This document shows, piece after piece, positions 58,729-64,000 of a DNA stretch of 64,000 bases (position 1 is the first letter of the stretch; each line of letters opens with the position of its first letter). The position numbers and the translations under genes were made by a program. The notes under the pieces are model-generated. The model worked only from the letters and a program-made list of their open reading frames with translations. It did not search any database and was not told the DNA's origin. Source of the stretch: Haloterrigena salifodinae. GTDB taxonomy: Archaea; Halobacteriota; Halobacteria; Halobacteriales; Natrialbaceae. Where the stretch lies: positions 248,001 to 312,000 of the forward strand of contig NZ_RQWN01000003.1 of assembly GCF_003977755.1 (NCBI RefSeq), in the 5' to 3' direction.

Positions 58729-58834
58729 ATTTTGCTCTGTCGTTCGAGAGAGCGAAGCTCTCTCGTGATGACGAAAGGCGCGAAGCGCCTTTCGAACCAC
58801 GGGCCGCCGAAGGCGGCCCTCGGCAAAATTTAGT
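58724..58834. repeat. 111-bp element: inverted ends with three GAA-loop hairpins
   Basis: The element is bounded by the perfect 12-bp inverted repeat ACTAAATTTTGC (58724-58735) and GCAAAATTTAGT (58823-58834). Between them are three perfect hairpins with GAA loops: CGAGAGAGC (58745-58765), CGAAAGGCGC (58772-58794) and GGGCCGCC (58801-58819). The left end covers the adh stop codon. The same layout, with different loops and one different stem, begins the array at 16558. Confidence 0.88.
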
Positions 58835-59058
58835 ACAAAAGCACTCCTCCTTCCGTTCGCTCGCGCTGCTCGCTCACATCAGTCGTCGGCCCGCTCGCTC
58901 CCGTCGTTCGCTCCCGGTTGCTAGCGGCGACAACTCCGCCTGCGGTAAACACAAGTAGTCGTACCGAGCGCGAGCGTGGCGAGGGCTCGGCCTTTTTCAT
59001 CGAAGTTTTTGCGGCGAGCGGTTCGCCTGCGGCGAACCCGAGGCGGAAAAAGTTCGGT
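58835..59058. other. intergenic region after the hairpin element
   Basis: This stretch shares GCACTCCTCC and CAGTCGTCGGCCCGCTCGCT with the array near 16558, and has a further perfect hairpin, GGTTCGCC-TGC-GGCGAACC, at 59020-59038. No gene is present before the DUF5789 stop. Confidence 0.6.
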
Positions 59059-59346
59059 TTAGAAGGAAACCGCGTCCGGCGAGTACGGGCTGCCGGTTGG
59101 CGTCGGGTCGCGGTCGCTGTAGCCGACACGGCCGACGGCCTTGTCGCTGACCGCGGAGTAGACGGCGAAGCGCGCCTCCTCGGGATATTCGAAGGTCTCC
59201 GACTCGAGGCGGGCGAGTACATCGCCGACCGTCTCGGACCCGTTCGGGAGTTCGAGGGTTCGATCGCCGTAGTTTTCGATCAGTTCCTCGGTGGTGGCGG
59301 GATACTCGTGGTCGTCGATGACCTCGCCGGTGCCGTTGAGCAACAT
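59059..59346 (-). CDS. DUF5789 family protein
   Basis: This 95-residue protein has the family pattern HEYPATTEELIENYG, LPNGSETVGDVLARL, AVYSAVSDKAVGR, and a terminal YSDRDPT...SPYSPDAVSF. The family is haloarchaeal and uncharacterised. A TATA box 29 nt upstream of the ATG gives a leaderless start. Confidence 0.9.
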   Translation of the reverse strand: MLLNGTGEVIDDHEYPATTEELIENYGDRTLELPNGSETVGDVLARLESETFEYPEEARFAVYSAVSDKAVGRVGYSDRDPTPTGSPYSPDAVSF

Positions 59347-59370
59347 TACACCCTATCCTCCGTGAACGAT

Positions 59371-59379
59371 AATTATAAA
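59371..59379 (-). promoter_or_regulatory. TATA box of the DUF5789 gene
   Basis: The minus strand reads TTTATAATT, centred 29 nt upstream of the ATG at 59346. Confidence 0.65.
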
Positions 59380-59510
59380 CATTGTCCATCCATGTTTCCT
59401 AGTAGCACTTGATTCCTTATACACCTAATATGTGGCTGTGGCAGCGGGACAAATGCCGGAAGCAGGCGCGGAGAAACGTCTTTACGACCGGCAAACCTCA
59501 CCTCGAGTAG

Positions 59511-60299
59511 ATGCCCTACGCCGATCTGCACGTCCACACAACGCGCTCAGACGGGAGTCTCGATCTCGAGTCGATCCCCGACGCCGCCCGTTACGGGGGT
59601 GTCGAAGTGGTCGCGGTGACCGACCACGATCGGCTCCAGCCGTTCGACGCGCCGGTGGTCGAGCGCGACGGCGTGACGCTCGTCAACGGGATCGAACTCC
59701 GAGTCGAGACGCCCCACGGCGAGCGGGTCGATCTGCTCGGGTACGGGGTCGAGCAGACCCCGGAACTCGAAGGGATCGTCGAGCAGATCCAGCGAAATCG
59801 CATCGAGCGAGGGCGGACGATCGTCGACTGCGTGGAGACCCGGCTGGGGGTCGATCTCGGCGTGACAGTCGACGAGGGGTTCGGACGGCCCCACGTCGCC
59901 CGGGCGATCGAGGCCCATCCCGACGTCGAGTACGGCTATCAGGACGCCTTCGACGAACTCATCGGCTACGGCGACCCCTGCTACGTGGCTCGAGACGTCC
60001 CGTCGTTCGAGCGCGGGCTGGCGGCGCTATCCGGCGCCAGTCGGCTCGTCTCGCTGGCCCACCCGCTCCGGTATCGCGATCCCGAAGCGGCGCTCGGACT
60101 GACCGCCGACCCCGACCTCGAGGCCGTCGAACTCCACTATCCGTACGGGCGCGACGACGTCAATTTGGACGTCGTGAAGCGGGCGGTCGAACGCAACGAC
60201 CTGCTAGTGACGGGTGGAAGCGACGCCCATGAGACCGAACTCGGCGTCGAGGGACTGTCGCGACGCGAGTACGAGGCGACGGCGATCGCCGATTCGTGA
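59511..60299 (+). CDS. PHP-domain phosphoesterase (YciV/RNase AM-like)
   Basis: This 262-residue PHP protein has YADLHVHTTRSDGSL, VTDHDRL, NGIELRVETPHGERVDLLGYG, and the terminal GGSDAHE, the usual metal-binding set. The layout resembles YciV/AMP phosphatase/RNase AM. Substrate is unknown; trinucleotide or nucleoside bisphosphate hydrolysis is possible. It is distinct from the PHP protein at 28312 (different spacing and no Cys after DH). Confidence 0.87.
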   Translation: MPYADLHVHTTRSDGSLDLESIPDAARYGGVEVVAVTDHDRLQPFDAPVVERDGVTLVNGIELRVETPHGERVDLLGYGVEQTPELEGIVEQIQRNRIERGRTIVDCVETRLGVDLGVTVDEGFGRPHVARAIEAHPDVEYGYQDAFDELIGYGDPCYVARDVPSFERGLAALSGASRLVSLAHPLRYRDPEAALGLTADPDLEAVELHYPYGRDDVNLDVVKRAVERNDLLVTGGSDAHETELGVEGLSRREYEATAIADS

Positions 60300-60354
60300 G
60301 ACAACCTTAGCCGATAGCGGAGGGTTCAATGCATCGTGGTCCCAAAGGGCATCT

Positions 60355-60519
60355 ATGAACTGCCACTACTGTGACCGCGAGGCCGCGTTCGCCGCCGAAT
60401 CGGACGGTCTCAAAGTCGGTCTCTGTGAGGAACACTTCCGCGAACGCTTGCAAGAGCTCGCGGAAGCCGACGGCCTCGAGACGCTCAAGGAGAAAGTGGA
60501 CGTCGATCGCGCCGAGTAG
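60355..60519 (+). CDS. small haloarchaeal CxxC protein
   Basis: This 54-residue protein has CHYC at residues 3-6 and a Cys-His pair, GLCEEHF, at about 23-29, likely making a zinc site, followed by a helical tail (RLQELAEADGLETLKEKVDV). It matches a conserved haloarchaeal small-protein pattern (DUF6757-like by memory). The ATG at 60355 is chosen, 55 nt after the PHP stop. Confidence 0.75.
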   Translation: MNCHYCDREAAFAAESDGLKVGLCEEHFRERLQELAEADGLETLKEKVDVDRAE

Positions 60520-60534
60520 CAGGTCACACCTAGC

Positions 60535-61738
<1,204 letters not shown>

Positions 61739-61803
61739 GTACGATTATCACTGAGAAACAGGGAAAAAACGTGGCTTGCCAACGCCGTCCCGTCATGTGA
61801 CGG

Positions 61804-61959
61804 TCACTCGAACACGCGAAACGAACTCTCGCCACAGGGACAGCCGTTCGCGCTTCCGATGGGACGGACCTCGTCGTCGCCGTCCGAAAACCAGACGGCC
61901 ATCGTCCTGCCACAGTTCGTACACTGCGCCGCCCCCTTCCGTCGTGGCCGTGCTCCCAT
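61804..61959 (-). CDS. 51-residue zinc-finger microprotein
   Basis: ATG at 61959 to TGA at 61806-61804 encodes 51 residues with a basic start (MGARPRRKGAAQ), then CTNC at 13-16 and CPC at 40-42, a CxxC...CxC zinc site. The other frames here are arginine-rich, whereas this one shows acidic haloarchaeal composition (WFSDGDDEVRP). No family is known to me. It lies alone between the TrmB and MFS genes. Confidence 0.7.
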   Translation of the reverse strand: MGARPRRKGAAQCTNCGRTMAVWFSDGDDEVRPIGSANGCPCGESSFRVFE

Positions 61960-62083
61960 ACGCGCTATTTCGCCGGGAAAGTGTATAAGCGACGCGTGAG
62001 TTCACGGAGAGTACGGTCTCGGGTACTCCAGCCGTAACAACAGCCTGGGCCTTAACTGGAGCACGAATCGTACACCCGGTATC

Positions 62084-63256
62084 TCAGTAGCCCAGGGAGA
62101 ACGTACGATTGACCGCCAGAGCGACGAAGACGAGCGCGAGCAACGCGGCGAGGAAGCCGAAGGAGACGCCCCAGCCGAAGAGATCGGCCAGCGTACCCGT
62201 GACGACCGACCCGAGCGCACCGACGAAGCCGTAGACGGTGCGGACGAGCCCGAAGCCCGCACTTCGCTCCGCCGCCGAGAGGTGGTCCATAAACCGAGGA
62301 AGCAACGCTCCGCCCCAGCCGAGCCCGATCCCGAGGAGGACGACCGCGCCCGCGACGGCGGGGAGCCCCGGAACCGCCAACAGCACCGCGATGCCGGCGA
62401 CGGCGAGGAACATACAGCCCGCCGTGGCGACGTCGCGACCGTAGCGATCCGACGCCGCGCCCACCCCGACGCCAGTAATCCCCTGGACGAGGAAGTACCC
62501 GCCGAACACGAGGCTCGCCGTCGTCGCCGACTGGCCGCGATACGCGACGAGGAACGTCGGCAGGAACGAGGCGACGGCCTGCCAGACGAAATCCCCCAGT
62601 ACGGCCAGCGCGACGGTGAAGGCGATCTTCGGCCGCCCGAGCAGTTCCACCAGCGGCTCGAGTTCGAACCGTTCGGCCATCGGCTGGTCGGGGCGCTGGG
62701 GGTCGATCGGTCGGACCGTGCGGATGAACAAGAAGAAGATCGGGACGGCCACGACGACGCCGACGGCGATCGCGGCCCGCCAGCCGTAGCGGACACCGAT
62801 CCAGGCGGCCACCGGCGGCACGACGAGTCCCGCGACGGGGCCGCCGCTGTTGTGGACGCCGATCGCGGCGCCGATCTCGTCGTAGGTCCGAGTCAGCAGC
62901 GACGTGGCGACGCTGTAGTGGAGGCCGGCGACGAACCCGAGCGCGATAACGCAGAGCACGAACAGCGGGAACAGCGGTGCGAACGCGAGAAGCGCGCTCG
63001 CGATCGCCGTCCCGCCGACCGCGATCAGAATGATGCGCCGTTCGCCGTACCTGTCGGCGAGGACGCCGCTTGGGAACTGCGCGAGGAAGTAGGCCATCCA
63101 CATTCCCGTCAGCGCGAGCCCGATGACGGCGTTCGAGACGCCGAAGGCGGCGGTGATCTGGGGGACGACCGGACTGATGACCAGCCGGGCGGCCATCGTC
63201 GCCAGAAAGGCGAGCGTACACGCCGCCAGGACGGTTTCGTTGTATCGCCAGCGCAT
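62084..63256 (-). CDS. MFS transporter
   Basis: This 390-residue protein has twelve hydrophobic segments and the family loop GVLADRYGERRI between helices 2 and 3, with a related ASDRYGRD after helix 8. It would exchange or export small molecules using ion gradients. Substrate unknown. The start MRWRYNETVLAACTLAFLA is typical. Confidence 0.92.
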   Translation of the reverse strand: MRWRYNETVLAACTLAFLATMAARLVISPVVPQITAAFGVSNAVIGLALTGMWMAYFLAQFPSGVLADRYGERRIILIAVGGTAIASALLAFAPLFPLFVLCVIALGFVAGLHYSVATSLLTRTYDEIGAAIGVHNSGGPVAGLVVPPVAAWIGVRYGWRAAIAVGVVVAVPIFFLFIRTVRPIDPQRPDQPMAERFELEPLVELLGRPKIAFTVALAVLGDFVWQAVASFLPTFLVAYRGQSATTASLVFGGYFLVQGITGVGVGAASDRYGRDVATAGCMFLAVAGIAVLLAVPGLPAVAGAVVLLGIGLGWGGALLPRFMDHLSAAERSAGFGLVRTVYGFVGALGSVVTGTLADLFGWGVSFGFLAALLALVFVALAVNRTFSLGY

Positions 63257-63485
63257 GAATCGAAGTCGGGTCGCGTTTCGGCGCGGTCGTCGGGGCTCGT
63301 CGCTCGGCAGCCGGGACGAAAACGACGCGACGTTCGAGAATCACCGGTCCCGCCCCATGTCGGTGTTGCTACCGGCAGTCGACGCCTCGAGTCGGGCCTC
63401 CTCAGTTCGCGGCTAAACGACCCCAACTCGAGCCGCGGCGGGCCGCGAGCGTGATTCTTTTGCGACTGCCGCCGAAGAGACGGAT

Positions 63486-64000
63486 ATGGATCTCACACAT
63501 CGTCCGCGGCGACTCCGACAGGATCGGGTGCGCGGTCTCGTCAGCGAGACGAGCCTCGAGCCGACTGATCTGATCGCGCCGGTGTTCGTCGACGCGACGA
63601 CTGACGAGCGGGTGCCGATCGAGTCGATGCCGGGCCACGAGCGGGTGCCGATCGACGAGGCCGTCGCCCGCGTCGAGGACGTCCTCGAGACGGGCGTCGA
63701 AGCGGTCATGCTGTTCGGCATCCCGGAATTGAAGGATCCCGAAGGGACGCGCGCCTGGGCCGAGGACGGCGTCATTCAGGAGGCGCTGCGCCGGATCACG
63801 AGCGAGACCGACGCCTACGTCATCACCGACGTCTGTCTCTGCGAGTACACCGACCACGGCCACTGCGGCCCCCTCGAGGAGGAGCTCCGGAGCGAAGGCG
63901 GCGTCGCCGAGGACAGCCCCGGCTGCGAGCCGACGCTGACCGTGGACAACGACGCGACCCTCGAGGCGCTCGAGAAGATCGTTACCTCACACGCCCGTGC
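63486..64000 (+). CDS. hemB: delta-aminolevulinic acid dehydratase (porphobilinogen synthase), 5' part
   Basis: The gene starts at 63486 and runs off the window (171 codons seen). It begins MDLTHRPRRLRQDRVRGLV and contains LIAPVFVDATTDERVPIESM, GVEAVMLFGIPELKD and the zinc cysteine motif DVCLCEYTDHGHCG (about 118-131), all HemB hallmarks. It condenses two 5-aminolevulinates to porphobilinogen in haem, sirohaem and cobamide synthesis. The active-site lysines are beyond the window. Confidence 0.96.
   Translation, partial: MDLTHRPRRLRQDRVRGLVSETSLEPTDLIAPVFVDATTDERVPIESMPGHERVPIDEAVARVEDVLETGVEAVMLFGIPELKDPEGTRAWAEDGVIQEALRRITSETDAYVITDVCLCEYTDHGHCGPLEEELRSEGGVAEDSPGCEPTLTVDNDATLEALEKIVTSHAR

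Noticed and set aside
58724-58834. The palindromic element as a classical insertion sequence
   Set aside because: It is only 111 bp with no transposase frame and no visible target-site duplication. A MITE-like or terminator element remains possible.

Overview
This 64-kb window is the chromosome of a haloarchaeon. It has high G+C, very acidic predicted proteins, AT-rich TATA boxes about 25-30 nt upstream of many start codons (leaderless-type transcripts), and archaeal core genes: RadA, aIF6, L31e, L39e, L18Ae, prefoldin alpha, FtsY, NMD3-like, Taw2 and HtpX. Twin-arginine lipoproteins and families known mainly from haloarchaea (HalOD1, DUF5784, DUF5786, DUF5789) point the same way. The gene mix would fit a Natrialba/Haloterrigena-type lineage, but that is inference. 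I saw no rRNA, tRNA, CRISPR array, transposase or prophage.

Layout. 1-5.1 kb: end of an AEC permease, a PAP2 phosphatase, and a siroheme nitrite/sulfite reductase translationally coupled to an F420-type FrhB/iron-sulfur protein. 5-10 kb: a lipoprotein, then the ribosome/SRP cluster (L39e, L31e, aIF6, small membrane protein, L18Ae, prefoldin alpha, FtsY), interrupted on the opposite strand by an ASCH gene. 10-19 kb: a secreted HExxH protein, ThpR, a Tat lipoprotein, and two related ABC-2 export systems flanking a TPR-DUF424 pair. 19-24 kb: SufS and SufU, separated by a DHFR-like, an ArsN2-like and an HD-domain gene. 24-27.5 kb: a complete ECF transporter with fused ATPases. 27.5-29 kb: a ComB-like protein and a PHP phosphoesterase. 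29-38 kb: a six-gene NIS-siderophore operon with the same order as rhizobactin rhbABCDEF, preceded by two copies of an IdeR/DtxR-like palindrome. 38-48 kb: HalOD1, RadA, a PQQ-propeller protein, a histidine kinase, PspAB, membrane proteins, HtpX and a creatininase-family protein. 48-64 kb: a surface PQQ protein with a PGF-type C-terminus, NMD3-like and Taw2, an Fe-S helicase, many small haloarchaeal proteins, an alcohol dehydrogenase, two more regulators or hydrolases, a zinc-containing 7Fe ferredoxin, an MFS carrier, and the start of hemB.

The most unusual signal is non-coding. A family of short hairpins with perfect stems and three-base loops (often GAA or TTC) forms an array of ten perfect hairpins downstream of the DUF424 gene. 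It forms a second, related element bounded by 12-bp inverted repeats exactly at the adh stop codon, sits in the duplicated tail of sufS, and appears as in-frame insertions inside taw2 and pspAB. Other points worth checking are the split F420-type siroheme reductase, the ECF system of unknown substrate, the duplicated sufS 3' end, two ORB-like repeats, and several tiny genes of 13 to 54 codons.
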